64,000 nucleotides of DNA from Bacteroidota bacterium (GCA_030706405.1 JAUZOO010000009.1:124001-188000), one strand, 5' to 3'. Positions 51,339 through 62,184 are shown, counted from the stretch's first letter. Program-made: numbers and translations. The notes: generated from the letters alone by a model not told the origin.

Positions 51339-51776
51339 ATGCGGGATAATAAAGAAGATATACGCTGGATTCAAAGGTTTGTCAATTTCAGTAAAGCATT
51401 TGCACAATTAGAGCGATTTATTGCCAGGGAGGATTTAAATGAAATGGAAGAGCAAGGTTTGATAAAGGCTTTTGAATATACATATGAGCTAAGCTGGAAA
51501 ACCTTGCAGGATTTACTCAAAGAAAAAGGTTACAAAGATATTACAGGCCCTCGTCCGGTTGTTGAACAAAGTTTTCAGGACGGATATATTGTTGATGGAC
51601 GAGGTTGGATGAAAATGCATCAAAGCCGGAATTTAACCAGTCATACTTACGACGAGGAAACTGCTGAAGAGATAATACGGGAAATTCGGGAAACCTATTT
51701 TGGTTTATTGAAAGATTTGCGTGATAGGCTCGAAAATGAACGTTCCACCAACCCCAATACTTTATTTAATGAATAG
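51339..51776 (+). CDS. HepT-like (HI0074 family) HEPN toxin
   Basis: GLIKAFEYTYELSWKTLQDLLKEKGY; RNLTSHTY = R-x4-H-x-Y HEPN motif; overlaps the nucleotidyltransferase gene by 8 nt. Confidence 0.87.
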   Translation: MRDNKEDIRWIQRFVNFSKAFAQLERFIAREDLNEMEEQGLIKAFEYTYELSWKTLQDLLKEKGYKDITGPRPVVEQSFQDGYIVDGRGWMKMHQSRNLTSHTYDEETAEEIIREIRETYFGLLKDLRDRLENERSTNPNTLFNE

Positions 51777-52089
51777 TTCTGATTACGGGTTGGTTGCTTC
51801 CGATTTAATTGCCATATTGTCTGAATTGTCGAAAAATGATAATATTGACGAGGTGATATTGTTTGGGTCCAGGGCTAAAGGTTCTTATCATACCGGTTCG
51901 GACATTGATTTGGCTTTGAAGGGAAATAATATCGGGATTAATGATATTTTGGATCTGTCGATAGAATTGGATAAGTTACTCTTACCTTATAAAATAGATT
52001 TGGTTATCTATAAAAGGATTAAGGAAAAAGCGTTAATTGAACATATTGACCGGGTAGGGGTAAAATTATACCAACGAAGCAATGCTTAG
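51769..52089 (+). CDS. MntA-like minimal nucleotidyltransferase antitoxin
   Basis: DEVILFGSRAKGSYHTGSDIDLALKG: GSx10DxD motif; start ATG overlaps the HepT-like stop (track start 51721). Confidence 0.88.
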   Translation: MNSSDYGLVASDLIAILSELSKNDNIDEVILFGSRAKGSYHTGSDIDLALKGNNIGINDILDLSIELDKLLLPYKIDLVIYKRIKEKALIEHIDRVGVKLYQRSNA

Positions 52090-52123
52090 AAGTTATTTCC
52101 AAACATTACTTCGGTCGATATTA

Positions 52124-52813
52124 TCAGGCAATAGCCTTGGCAATTAAAAATGCGGCAGCACTTGCTACAGCGCCGATCAGGGTTGTTTTTATTGCACCGA
52201 GTATTGGCGATTGGCCTATCAGTTTGCTTTTGATGTAGCCGAATGTGAAAAGTGCTATTAACGTTACGATTACCGAGATATAAAGCCCCTGTATGGGCGT
52301 TGACGTAAAGAAATAAGCCGAGAGAGGCACCAATCCGCCAATTACGTACGACAAGGCAATAACCAATGCACTTTTGCTGGCCTGACTGATTTCGGGTTCT
52401 TCCAGACCGAGTTCAAAACGCATCATAAAATCGACCCATTTATCGGAATTTTTAGCAAGGTCGTTTACCACACCTTCCTGGTTTTCGGGCGAAATTCCAT
52501 ATTCCGAAAGGATTTCACGGATTTCGAGTTTCTCGCGTTCCGTCCAATTCTCTACTTCCCAGTATTCGCGTTTACGTTCGGCGTGATAATGGTGATAATC
52601 GGTTGTTCCTGCAAGGTAACCTCCCAATCCCATGGCTATGGAACCTGCTACAATCTCGGCCATACCTGCTGTTATGATGATGGTGTTAGAGGCAATTGCC
52701 CCGGTAAGCCCTGCGGTAAGGGCAAACGGAACAGTAAGCCCGTCGGACATACCAATAACAATATCTCTTACCATTTGGGAACCTGTAAAATGCGCTTCGT
52801 TATGTTCGCTCAT
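52124..52813 (-). CDS. VIT1/CCC1-family transporter
   Basis: VRDIVIGMSDGLTVPFALTAGLTGAIASNTIIITAGMAEIVAGSIAMGLGGYLAGTTDYHHY. Confidence 0.93.
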   Translation of the reverse strand: MSEHNEAHFTGSQMVRDIVIGMSDGLTVPFALTAGLTGAIASNTIIITAGMAEIVAGSIAMGLGGYLAGTTDYHHYHAERKREYWEVENWTEREKLEIREILSEYGISPENQEGVVNDLAKNSDKWVDFMMRFELGLEEPEISQASKSALVIALSYVIGGLVPLSAYFFTSTPIQGLYISVIVTLIALFTFGYIKSKLIGQSPILGAIKTTLIGAVASAAAFLIAKAIA

Positions 52814-52887
52814 GAACGTATGTTTTAAAGTTTTAATCTTTTGGGTTAATATTGGAAAAAAGAATATTCATTATTTAATTAATCTTC

Positions 52888-55428
52888 CTACCGCCACTCG
52901 TGTTTGGGGTAACGGCCTTTGAGTTCTTTTTTAACGTCGTGGTACGAGTTCTTCCAAAAGTAATCGAGGTCGCGGGTTATTTGTACCGGACGACGGCTTG
53001 GGGCGAGAATCTCGAAAACTACCGATACTTTTCCTTCGGCAACGGTTACCGGTAGTGGTAAATCGTAAAGTGCCTGAACGGTTTCGGAGAGGATCACGTC
53101 GCCTTTGTCATCGTAACGAAGTTTAACCGGATATTTGCGTCGCGGAAGGTTGATGGTTGTTGGAGCAACTACGTCAACGGTGGCAAGTTGTTCGTAGCTA
53201 AACCAGGCTTTTAATGTAGGCCACAGGTTGCAACGCTGCACGTCTTTCACGCTTCGGCAGTGATAAACGGTTTGTTGGATGATGAATTCCTTTGCTTCGT
53301 CGTCGATAGCCGGGATGCCGTAATGCGGGGCATGTTTGGCTGCAAAGTTTACGCGGCGAACGAAATGCTCCACATCTTCGTCCCATTGCGGAAAATCGAT
53401 ATGCCCCCCGAGGATAGCCTCCATAAGCAGCCGCGATGCTATTTCGTCGTCATTTATATCGGATGTTTCGCGTCGTAAAACCAAACCGTTGAGGCTAAAT
53501 TCGGTAATTCGCACCACTTTTTTCTGTTCTGCATCAAAAAGTTCGGTGATGGTTTTATCGGAACCGTGCATGTTGAGGTTGGCAAGCCAGCTTTCGTCTA
53601 CTTCGGAAACTTTTTGCAGGAAAAGCTGCACGCCCGTTGGTGATTTGGTTTCTTCCATTTCGGTGGCTACCATGATGCGGGCATTTTGGACGATGCTGTC
53701 GCGATGAAGCTTTCCGCTTTTACCGTACATCATCTGGCATGTGGGCGAATTAAATCGGTGACGGATAGCCAGATGGTCGATGAAGCCTGTGAAAATACAC
53801 TCGCGGAGCAGTGCCGCTTCCTCGGGCGAAATGTTTTCGTTGGGTAGCTTTTTATCTTTTTTAGATGAAGGCTGTGCCCGGTGCAATAGTTGCAGGGCAA
53901 GCTGTCCGGTTTGGCGTGCTGTGTTGGCGTTAATGCCCAGTCGGCTGCAATCGGAATGCCGGAATTGACGTGTTCCAGCCCAAAGCCAGGCGTTTAATTC
54001 AAAAAGAAGGTCGGAGCTGGGATTGCCAAATTCGTGTTCTCGCTCTTGCAAGATAACCTGATCGGTAGTGTTGTAAAATATCCCTGATGACTGGGCAATG
54101 GCTGCCACCACGCAGGCTGCAGGGATGCAATCGAGCTTAACCGCGTGCATCAGCATACTTCCAAAGCGGGGATGAAGGTTGAGGCTGGCAATCTCTTTTC
54201 CCAACGGCGTGACTTCGTTGTTGTCGTCAATGGCATCGAGGTTTTGGAGCAGTTGACGTGCGTTTTCGATGGCGGAAGAAGCCGGGGCTTCAATCCAGGC
54301 AAAGCGGTCGAGCGGGCCATTTCCCGAAGCCAGCAGCCCAAGTATCGTTTCCGATAAATCGAGCCGGTGTATTTCGGGCGTATCTTGTAAAACTTTATTC
54401 TGATGTTCAAATTCGCTCCAAAGTCGTACGCAGGTTCCCGGGGCTGTTCGACCGGCGCGACCGGCTCGCTGGCTTGCCGATGACTGACTTATCTTTTCGA
54501 CAAAAAGGGTGTTGATGCCCCGTTTGGGATCGAAACGGGCTACACGCGCCAATCCGCTGTCGATAACTAATCGTATGCCGGGAATCGTTAATGACGTTTC
54601 GGCTACATTGGTGGTTACAATAATCTTGCGGCCTCCTTCGCGAACGGCTTTGTCTTGTTCGTCTTTGGTGAGTGAACCGTATAGCGGATAAATTTCAAAA
54701 TGTTGTAGTGACTGTCGTCGCTGTATCGATTCGAGTGCCTTTTTAATTTCGAAAGCACCGGGCATGAAAATCAATGCGCTGCCTTCGGTAAACAGCGGAA
54801 GTGCGGCTTCGAGCTGAAGCGCAGCAAAGTCCCAAACGGTTTCGTAAGGCTTCGGTTGCCGGTAAAGAATTTCTACCGGATAAGCCCGGCCTTCGGTTTC
54901 GAGAACAGGGCAGGGGTGAAGGTATTCTTTTAAACGCTCCGTCTCCAGCGTGGCCGACATCACCACCAGTTTAAGATCGGGGCGGTGTTGTTGCTGAAGT
55001 TTTAAGGCAAGGGCAAGACTGATGTCGGTTTCGAGGTGGCGTTCGTGAAATTCGTCGAAGATGATAGCTCCGGCTTCGTTTAAAAGATCGTTGCGCAATA
55101 AGCGGTTCAGTAAAATACCTTCGGTAACGAACAGCAGGCGGGTATTTGCACTTTGGGCATTTTCGAGGCGTACCTGGTAACCTACCTCGTCGCCAAGCGG
55201 ACGTAGCCGTTGCCCGGCCACAAACGATGCCAGCATGCGGGCCGCAATGCGCCGGGGTTGCAATACAATCACGGTCTTTTGGGCCGGTATCACATCGTCC
55301 AGCAGAAATTGCGGGATTAACGTCGATTTTCCCGAACCTGCCGGGGCACGAAGTATGCAACGATTGCTTTGGGACAATGTCTCAACAAATTCGTTGCGGA
55401 TAAGCTGTATGGGTAAATTTGCCTCCAT
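52888..55428 (-). CDS. hrpB: ATP-dependent helicase HrpB
   Basis: RAPAGSGKSTLIPQFLLDD, FDEFHERHLETDISLALAL, VMSATLETERL, TNVAETSLTIPGIRLVIDSGLARVARFDPKRGINTLFVEKISQSSASQRAGRAGR. Confidence 0.95.
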   Translation of the reverse strand: MEANLPIQLIRNEFVETLSQSNRCILRAPAGSGKSTLIPQFLLDDVIPAQKTVIVLQPRRIAARMLASFVAGQRLRPLGDEVGYQVRLENAQSANTRLLFVTEGILLNRLLRNDLLNEAGAIIFDEFHERHLETDISLALALKLQQQHRPDLKLVVMSATLETERLKEYLHPCPVLETEGRAYPVEILYRQPKPYETVWDFAALQLEAALPLFTEGSALIFMPGAFEIKKALESIQRRQSLQHFEIYPLYGSLTKDEQDKAVREGGRKIIVTTNVAETSLTIPGIRLVIDSGLARVARFDPKRGINTLFVEKISQSSASQRAGRAGRTAPGTCVRLWSEFEHQNKVLQDTPEIHRLDLSETILGLLASGNGPLDRFAWIEAPASSAIENARQLLQNLDAIDDNNEVTPLGKEIASLNLHPRFGSMLMHAVKLDCIPAACVVAAIAQSSGIFYNTTDQVILQEREHEFGNPSSDLLFELNAWLWAGTRQFRHSDCSRLGINANTARQTGQLALQLLHRAQPSSKKDKKLPNENISPEEAALLRECIFTGFIDHLAIRHRFNSPTCQMMYGKSGKLHRDSIVQNARIMVATEMEETKSPTGVQLFLQKVSEVDESWLANLNMHGSDKTITELFDAEQKKVVRITEFSLNGLVLRRETSDINDDEIASRLLMEAILGGHIDFPQWDEDVEHFVRRVNFAAKHAPHYGIPAIDDEAKEFIIQQTVYHCRSVKDVQRCNLWPTLKAWFSYEQLATVDVVAPTTINLPRRKYPVKLRYDDKGDVILSETVQALYDLPLPVTVAEGKVSVVFEILAPSRRPVQITRDLDYFWKNSYHDVKKELKGRYPKHEWR

Positions 55429-55503
55429 ATAGCTGCAAAGATAGCAATCGGAAGGATTTCGGCGACTTTCTGTTTAACTATGAAAGTAATCCGGTTTGTA
55501 ACA

Positions 55504-55842
55504 TCAAATCGAAATTACTTTATTTGCTTCGATTTGTAATGTTAGAATATCTTCCATTGTTCCAATATGTCCAACTTTTACATTGTTGATAAGCCCATAA
55601 TAATTAAGACAGGTTTTGCAGGCAATTAATTGAACTCCTTTACCTTCCATTATAGCTAATGAATCCAGCACCGGCGAGTCTTCACATATCAGTTTTACTC
55701 CTTCGCCATAAAATAAAAGTGCAGCAGGAAGTTTTTTTTCATCTTTTAGTAAACCCAAATAATTTTTTATAAGTGCTTTACTAAGATCTTCGGGCGCAGT
55801 TCCCATCCCGTTATTGCTAAGTAATATAACTGTTGTTTTCAT
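55504..55842 (-). CDS. DsrE-domain YedF-like selenium-metabolism protein
   Basis: MKTTVILLSNNGMGTAPEDLSKALIKNYLGLL...GVQLIACKTCLNYYGL; adjacent to selD. Confidence 0.83.
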   Translation of the reverse strand: MKTTVILLSNNGMGTAPEDLSKALIKNYLGLLKDEKKLPAALLFYGEGVKLICEDSPVLDSLAIMEGKGVQLIACKTCLNYYGLINNVKVGHIGTMEDILTLQIEANKVISI

Positions 55843-55859
55843 AGGTATATATGTTGTTT

Positions 55860-56900
55860 TTATATCACTTTAATTAAAATATCGGACCGAGGGACCAAAT
55901 ACCCCAAAGCCTGGGCTTCGATATTGTTTTCTTTCAAGATTGCCTCAACTTCGTTAACGGCACCATCTTCAACCGCAATTAACAAACCTCCGCTGGTTTG
56001 CGGGTCGCATAAAACAAGTTTGTTGTTTTCGTCCTTAAGTTGAATGTTATGCCCATAACTATCCCAGTTACGGTGCGTACCACCAGGGATACAGTTTTGA
56101 GCAATGTATTCTTCCAAACCTGAAAACCGAGGTATATGATCAAATTCGATGATAGCCGAAAGGTTACTTCCCTGGCACATTTCGGTGAGATGGCCTAATA
56201 ATCCGAAACCAGTTACATCGGTCATGGCGGTAATACCTTTAATTTTGGCAAATACCTGTCCAATCGTATTTAGTTTCGTCATCGATTCTGTTGCCACATG
56301 GGCGTGTTCCGCTTTAAGCTTACCTTGCTTTTGGGCTGTGGTAAAAATGCCAACTCCAATAGGTTTGGTAAGGTAAAGTTTGCATCCTTCGGAGGCAGTA
56401 TTGTTTTGTTTTAACTGATCGATAGCCACCTGCCCGGTTACGGCCAAACCGAAAATAGGTTCGGGACTATCAATGCTATGACCTCCTGCCAAAATTATTC
56501 CTGCCTCTTTACAAGCCTGTCGACCACCATCAACAACTAATTGGGCAATTTCGGGGGTAATCTTATTAATTGGCCAACCTAAAATAGCAACTGCCAGCAA
56601 TGGTTTTCCTCCCATAGCATAGATGTCGCTAATGGCATTGGTTGCGGCTATCTTTCCAAAGGTAAACGGATCATCAACGATAGGCATGAAGAAATCGGTG
56701 GTGCTGATAATGGCCATTCCGTTACCGATGTCGTACACCGCAGCGTCGTCAAGGCTTTCGTTTCCTACCAGTAACTTAGGATCGACAATCGGATCGACAT
56801 TGCTGTGCAAAATGGTGCTCAATACCTTGGGCGAAATTTTACATCCACAACCGGCGCCGTGACTATATTGGGTTAGTTTTATATCATTCATGTTGTTCAT
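55860..56900 (-). CDS. selD: Selenide, water dikinase
   Basis: [18 protein letters not shown] (Cys in place of Sec), [38 protein letters not shown]. Confidence 0.97.
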   Translation of the reverse strand: MNNMNDIKLTQYSHGAGCGCKISPKVLSTILHSNVDPIVDPKLLVGNESLDDAAVYDIGNGMAIISTTDFFMPIVDDPFTFGKIAATNAISDIYAMGGKPLLAVAILGWPINKITPEIAQLVVDGGRQACKEAGIILAGGHSIDSPEPIFGLAVTGQVAIDQLKQNNTASEGCKLYLTKPIGVGIFTTAQKQGKLKAEHAHVATESMTKLNTIGQVFAKIKGITAMTDVTGFGLLGHLTEMCQGSNLSAIIEFDHIPRFSGLEEYIAQNCIPGGTHRNWDSYGHNIQLKDENNKLVLCDPQTSGGLLIAVEDGAVNEVEAILKENNIEAQALGYLVPRSDILIKVI

Positions 56901-57909
56901 AATAATTTAAAATTGCTTTTGTGTTTTCAACAGGATTGGTATCGTTTTGAGGTATGATAAAAACCTTTTCCGGATCGCGAAAATTCATTCCTTTCAAATA
57001 AGTTTTATCGTAATAGTTAAGGGCTATAATAGCCACTTCATAAAAATTCCGTTCGCTCAAATAATGAAAGGCTTCTTTTACTTTCTGACCATCGAGCCGT
57101 TTGGAAATTTTGCGGATTGATTCGGCTAATGATTCGATATCCGTATCCGCATATTCGGTTACCAGGAGTTTAGCCCTTTCTTCTTTGGGAATATCCAAAA
57201 AGTATAAACGACTATTCCGCATCTGATCATAAAGGTTCATGGGAATGTTTACCCCTCCAATGTTATGGCTTTCGTCTTCGAGCCAGATAGGCCGGGAATA
57301 GTCTAAATTTCGCCATACCTCGAAAAGGTTATTTTCGAATTGCTCCACGGTAGGCTGTGCTTGCTCTGCCATAGCTCCAAATGCCGATCCTTTGTGTTTG
57401 GCCAGATATTCGAGGTCCACGGCCTGTAATCCTAAGCCTTGAAGTTGCTTAATGACATGCGTTTTTCCACTGCCAGTATACCCGCCAACAATTCTGAGGT
57501 CGAAAGGAATGTCGAATGTACTGTGTAAATGAGTCCGGTAAGCTTTGTAACCTCCGGTGATAACCGATACATCGGTAAAACCATTGTCGTAAAGATGTTG
57601 GGCAAACGAATGACTACGCATTCCTCCACGCCAGCAATGGATTACCACTTTTCCATCCGGGGCTACGGTTTCCGATTGAGTAATGAAATCCGTAAGTTTA
57701 GGATTGACGTACCGATAGCCAAGTTCTAAAGCTTTCTCTTTCGACTGTTGTACATAAACCGTTCCGACATGAGCCCGTTCATCGTCCGAAAAAAGCGGGA
57801 TATTTACTGCACCCGGAATATGTCCTTTCGCGAACTCTCCGGGAGAACGAACATCAATTAAAGGAATTCCCGTTTTTAAAAAATCTGCTATTTCGATTTC
57901 TTGAACCAT
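56884..57909 (-). CDS. mnmH: tRNA 2-selenouridine synthase
   Basis: [68 protein letters not shown]; overlaps selD start by 17 bp. Confidence 0.96.
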   Translation of the reverse strand: MVQEIEIADFLKTGIPLIDVRSPGEFAKGHIPGAVNIPLFSDDERAHVGTVYVQQSKEKALELGYRYVNPKLTDFITQSETVAPDGKVVIHCWRGGMRSHSFAQHLYDNGFTDVSVITGGYKAYRTHLHSTFDIPFDLRIVGGYTGSGKTHVIKQLQGLGLQAVDLEYLAKHKGSAFGAMAEQAQPTVEQFENNLFEVWRNLDYSRPIWLEDESHNIGGVNIPMNLYDQMRNSRLYFLDIPKEERAKLLVTEYADTDIESLAESIRKISKRLDGQKVKEAFHYLSERNFYEVAIIALNYYDKTYLKGMNFRDPEKVFIIPQNDTNPVENTKAILNYYEQHE

Positions 57910-58138
57910 AAGGGTGACAAAAATACATCTTTTTTAATGGCGAGGATTCTGATATACAACTTTAAATAAGCAAGCATTGCGAGAAATGTTTTTTTGTAAA
58001 TTAACAATAATCCATATCCGTCAATATTTAATCCATCTCAATCCTTCCCTTTCATTATCTTTGTCGGTCGAATTGCATAAATAGCTTATGCGTTGCGATG
58101 TAAACTTTGAAATAAACATTACCAAACATTAATAAACA

Positions 58139-58936
58139 TTGAGGTACTTCGTTCATATCTCGTATAATGGCATCAATTACCGTGGCTGGCAGCGACAAAA
58201 GGAGGTTATTGGAGTAAGAGAGGTATTTGAATCCAACCTTGAACGAGTTCTCAAAGAACCCATTGAATGCATTGGATGTGGCAGGACCGATGCGCTGGTA
58301 CATGCCAGTCAATTCTTTTTTCACTTTGATGTACAAAAGGAGTGGGACTTCGATTTAGTGTTCCGCCTTAATAAAATGTTGCCAAGAGACATTTCCGTCT
58401 TTGATATTATCCGGGTTGAGGACAAACAGCATGCACGTTACGATGCTGTTAGCCGTACTTACGATTATTTTATCCACACGTATAAAGATTCTTTCTTAAA
58501 TGAGCGAAGTTCCCTTTATTTGGAGCGTAATTTAGATATCGATAAGATGAACCAGGCGGTAAAGCTTATTCCGAAATATTCCGACTTTTATTCCTTTTGC
58601 CTGGCACCCCAAAAACAACCCGGTACTGTTTGTCGAATCTCTTCCGCTAAACTATTCTCCGATCATAATGTCGACCGATTACGGTTTCAAATCACTTCAA
58701 ATCGTTTTTTACGAGGAATGATACGGATAATTGTACGAAGGCTGCTCGATATAGGAACCGGAAAATTATCCGTTAAGGAGTTTGAGGACTTATTGATGAA
58801 TAGAATAGATAATACTGATACCAAACCGGCATATCCACAAGGTCTTTATCTTACCAAAGTAACATATCCTTATTTAGATCTTCCTCCACGAACCGATGTG
58901 ACAAGTGGTAACCTTAACGAATGGATAGAAATTTAA
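58139..58936 (+). CDS. truA: tRNA pseudouridine synthase A
   Basis: YFVHISYNGINYRGWQRQKEVIGVREVFESNLERVLKEPIECIGCGRTDALVHASQF; TTG start. Confidence 0.95.
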   Translation: MRYFVHISYNGINYRGWQRQKEVIGVREVFESNLERVLKEPIECIGCGRTDALVHASQFFFHFDVQKEWDFDLVFRLNKMLPRDISVFDIIRVEDKQHARYDAVSRTYDYFIHTYKDSFLNERSSLYLERNLDIDKMNQAVKLIPKYSDFYSFCLAPQKQPGTVCRISSAKLFSDHNVDRLRFQITSNRFLRGMIRIIVRRLLDIGTGKLSVKEFEDLLMNRIDNTDTKPAYPQGLYLTKVTYPYLDLPPRTDVTSGNLNEWIEI

Positions 58937-59098
58937 ATTTCAGGTGAAAATTGATAAATAGCCGCTCGCAACTCAACGGCTTTGCCGGATTATGTAATTA
59001 ACATTCGTTCTAATTCTATAACTTTTTTTAACACACACCCGATTCCCTTTTTCACTATTTTTGGATGACTTGATTTTTTAACCTAAAAAGTTTTAATC

Positions 59099-59185
59099 AT
59101 GACTTCATTTATTCTTTTATTTCTTTTGGGGGTTGTTAGTGTGTTTTTATTGGGAGAATTGTTAGGAGAAGTTTTTACGAAATAA
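59099..59185 (+). CDS. Putative small membrane protein, 28 aa (below ORF-track cutoff)
   Basis: ATG...TAA translating MTSFILLFLLGVVSVFLLGELLGEVFTK, a single hydrophobic helix, in otherwise empty intergenic DNA. Confidence 0.45.
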   Translation: MTSFILLFLLGVVSVFLLGELLGEVFTK

Positions 59186-59329
59186 TAAATAAGCTCGGGT
59201 AAAAGATCCTTCCCGGAAACCATTTTGGAAATGCTTCTAAAGCATCCGGTAAAAAATTTCTTTTTTAAGGAATGCCCGATAAAAAAGAAAAAAGCATAAT
59301 TCCATACCTTTGCTTGTGGTTTAGGAATT

Positions 59330-60451
59330 ATGGAAAAAGAAACAACTCCATCTTATCGAAAAATAATTCATGTTGACATGGATGCTTTTTATGCATCTAT
59401 TGAGCAACGCGATAACCCTATGTATGCCGGAAAGCCGATTGTTGTGGGAGGCAGTCCGGAAGGACGGGGAGGAGTTGTTGCCACGGCATCGTACGAAGCA
59501 CGAAAATTTGGTATTCGTTCTGCTATGCCATGCAAAAAGGCTCAACAATTATGTCCGTATGTTTTGTTTGTTCGTCCCCGATTTGATGTTTACAAAGCCG
59601 TTTCTGTTCATATTCGCGAAATCTTTTCGCGCTATACCGATTTAATCGAACCCTTATCGCTCGATGAGGCCTATCTGGATGTTACCATTGATAAAAAAGG
59701 CATAGGATCGGCAATTGAAATAGCCAAAGAAATAAAACAATCCATAAAAGATGAACTGAACCTTACGGCATCTGCAGGAGTTTCCATTAATAAGTTTGTG
59801 GCTAAGATTGCATCGGATATGAATAAGCCCGATGGATTAACATTTATCGGTCCATCGAAAATAGAATCGTTTATGGAAAGTTTGCCTGTGGAAAAGTTTC
59901 ATGGTGTAGGAAAAGTTACTGCTCAAAAAATGAATAGAATGGGATTGTTTTCCGGTGCCGATCTAAAGAAGTTAACCGAGAATGATTTAATACGCAATTT
60001 TGGTAAGGCGGGGCATTTTTATTACAATATTGTAAGAGGAATCGACGATCGTCCGGTGGAACCTCATCGGGAAACCAAATCGGTAGGCGCTGAAGATACA
60101 TTCCCGGAAGATTTAACGACCCTCCCGGAGATGGAAGCTGAGCTTGACAAGATTGCATTGCTGGTTCATCAGCGGTTACTGAAACACAAACTAAAAGGAA
60201 GGACAATTACACTTAAAGTAAAATATCACGATTTTAAACAAATAACCCGAAACCATTCGCTGCCTGGCGCAACGAATGATTGGGATATAATTAAGAACAC
60301 GGCTTGCGAATTATTGAAGAATACCGATTTACAACAAATTAAAGTACGCTTACTCGGAATTACAGTTTCTAATTTTGGAATTCCATCAGCACGCATCAGT
60401 TTGCAACACGCGCAACAACTTCAACTGCCTTTTGAAGAAGAATTTTTATAG
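59330..60451 (+). CDS. dinB: DNA polymerase IV
   Basis: IIHVDMDAFYASIEQRDNPMYAGKPIVVGGSPEGRGGVVATASYEARKFGIRSAMP; SLDEAYLDVT; ASAGVSINKFVAKIASD. Confidence 0.97.
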   Translation: MEKETTPSYRKIIHVDMDAFYASIEQRDNPMYAGKPIVVGGSPEGRGGVVATASYEARKFGIRSAMPCKKAQQLCPYVLFVRPRFDVYKAVSVHIREIFSRYTDLIEPLSLDEAYLDVTIDKKGIGSAIEIAKEIKQSIKDELNLTASAGVSINKFVAKIASDMNKPDGLTFIGPSKIESFMESLPVEKFHGVGKVTAQKMNRMGLFSGADLKKLTENDLIRNFGKAGHFYYNIVRGIDDRPVEPHRETKSVGAEDTFPEDLTTLPEMEAELDKIALLVHQRLLKHKLKGRTITLKVKYHDFKQITRNHSLPGATNDWDIIKNTACELLKNTDLQQIKVRLLGITVSNFGIPSARISLQHAQQLQLPFEEEFL

Positions 60452-60568
60452 TTACTACTTCAAACTATGCGCGACTAACTAAAATATTTTCCGATTATAC
60501 TTCGTTTCAATAAAGGTTACCAATAGTATAACTTCGACAGATTGAACAACTATCTCTGGCGATATATA

Positions 60569-61459
60569 TTAATTCAAAATGCTATTCCAATCGGGCAAAT
60601 CTTCGAGGTTTAACAATCGGGCTTTGGATGGTTTTAACATTTCGTGCAGTTGATTAAATAAGTCTGTACCGGCTTTTATATAATCGTTAATGTTATCTTG
60701 ATCCATGCTTTTGGAGGCTAACGATTTTAAAATAGTTTCATACTTATCGTCCATGAGCAGTTGTAAGGCACAATCGAGACATTGAAAAAAGCGTATGGTA
60801 TTTAATAAATTAAGTTGGATATCTTCAGTTTCAACAAGTAAACAATAACGTCTTAACGTTACATAGCACGGCATTGGTATATAATCGGCAAATGCCATAC
60901 GATTATCTTTATTATTAAACTGTGGATTGAGAAACATTAGTTCGTCTAAAATGGCAAACGTAGTTTTAAAAATAAGCGTTGGATCGGTACCGGTTTTACA
61001 TTCTAATGCAATGATTTTAATTAAGTGGGCATTTTTTTCATCTTCGATACTCCGGCGGTTTTGGTACAATCCAATTATAGTATTTGTAATATTATTGGGA
61101 AGTACCTGATCAAATTTAAGATTTTCCGTATAGGAGATATCCTTAATGCTGCAAAAATCGATAAATGCCTTATAGGTAACCTCAATAGCTGTGTTCACAA
61201 AATTGAACAGAACATCGTGAGTGAAAATTTGCTTCCACGCCATCAGACTATCTTCGAACCTAAAGCCCGAGCGAAACATAATTTTTGCCCGATTTGAGCT
61301 AAACCCAATATCGATGAAAAGGTGTTTGATTCCATCGGGCATCGTCTCATAGTCGAAATTGCAACTTACCTCTGATGATTGGTTATCTGGCTCATCATTA
61401 GTAAGTATTTCAGTCCATATATAGTCGTTATAAAATGAATGTGGAGGGTTATTGGTCAT
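60569..61459 (-). CDS. Hypothetical protein, 296 aa
   Basis: Intact ORF with coding-like composition; no family recognised. Confidence 0.65.
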   Translation of the reverse strand: MTNNPPHSFYNDYIWTEILTNDEPDNQSSEVSCNFDYETMPDGIKHLFIDIGFSSNRAKIMFRSGFRFEDSLMAWKQIFTHDVLFNFVNTAIEVTYKAFIDFCSIKDISYTENLKFDQVLPNNITNTIIGLYQNRRSIEDEKNAHLIKIIALECKTGTDPTLIFKTTFAILDELMFLNPQFNNKDNRMAFADYIPMPCYVTLRRYCLLVETEDIQLNLLNTIRFFQCLDCALQLLMDDKYETILKSLASKSMDQDNINDYIKAGTDLFNQLHEMLKPSKARLLNLEDLPDWNSILN

Positions 61460-61490
61460 GTTGTATATTTTTTAATGATTTTATAAGAAA

Positions 61491-61520
61491 AAAACCCGGA
61501 AAGAGAGGTCTTTTTCCGGG
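61491..61520 (-). terminator. Hairpin terminator downstream of the 122-aa gene
   Basis: Minus strand CCCGGAAAAAGACCTCTCTTTCCGGGTTTTTTTC. Confidence 0.8.
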
Positions 61521-61544
61521 GTAAACAAGTGGGAAAGGCATTGT

Positions 61545-61913
61545 TTATTTCTCTGTAGCAGAGTTGTCGGCTTTTTTGGTTGTCCGTTTGCGATCGCTTT
61601 TACGGGTTCCGCCTGCTTTTTCATACTCAGGGCTATCGTAACCATACTTACTCCCAACGCTATTTAATACACGTTGTGACATGTCGGCCAGTTCTTTTTC
61701 GGCTTCCATCAAGTTTACCAACACACCATCTACTTCGGCCAAATGGCTGTTGTATTGGTCTGTAAAATCTACAACTCTGGCAATGGCATCGGCATAAGAC
61801 TGCGGATTAAGCTGGCTGCCAAAATCGAAATTTGGATCGATGGATTTAACTTTGTTGTTGCGCTCCTGAGCTTTTAATACTTCAAGTGATGTTGATCTTT
61901 TTCGGTACGACAT
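61545..61913 (-). CDS. Uncharacterised helical protein near repeat array 2
   Basis: 122 aa; SYADAIARVVDFTDQYNSHLAEVDGVLVNLMEAEKELADMSQRVLNSVGSKYGYDSPEYEKAGGTRKSDRKRTTKK, basic C-terminus, own terminator. Confidence 0.75.
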   Translation of the reverse strand: MSYRKRSTSLEVLKAQERNNKVKSIDPNFDFGSQLNPQSYADAIARVVDFTDQYNSHLAEVDGVLVNLMEAEKELADMSQRVLNSVGSKYGYDSPEYEKAGGTRKSDRKRTTKKADNSATEK

Positions 61914-62184
61914 AGTTTTAATTATTAAATGTTTACATTATAAAAAATAACTCACTTTATAAAAATAAATATTTTTTCGAAATATTGTGTCATCGTTAGG
62001 TTATTTTTTGTGCACAAAATGATGTAATACAATATATATTACCTGTTAACAAAGCGGTAATCCCTTGCAAATACAAGGTAAACCAAGCTTACTGATAGGG
62101 ATGGAAGAACTTGTAGGTTGGCATAAATTATTTTCAGTAACGAATCGTTTACAAGCTCAATTGAATGCTCGTCGATGAGGAAAT

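Noticed and set aside
58110-58141. Repeated AAACATT motif (three copies) upstream of truA as a regulatory array
   Set aside because: Short AT-rich motif, only three copies with uneven spacing; not distinguishable from chance.
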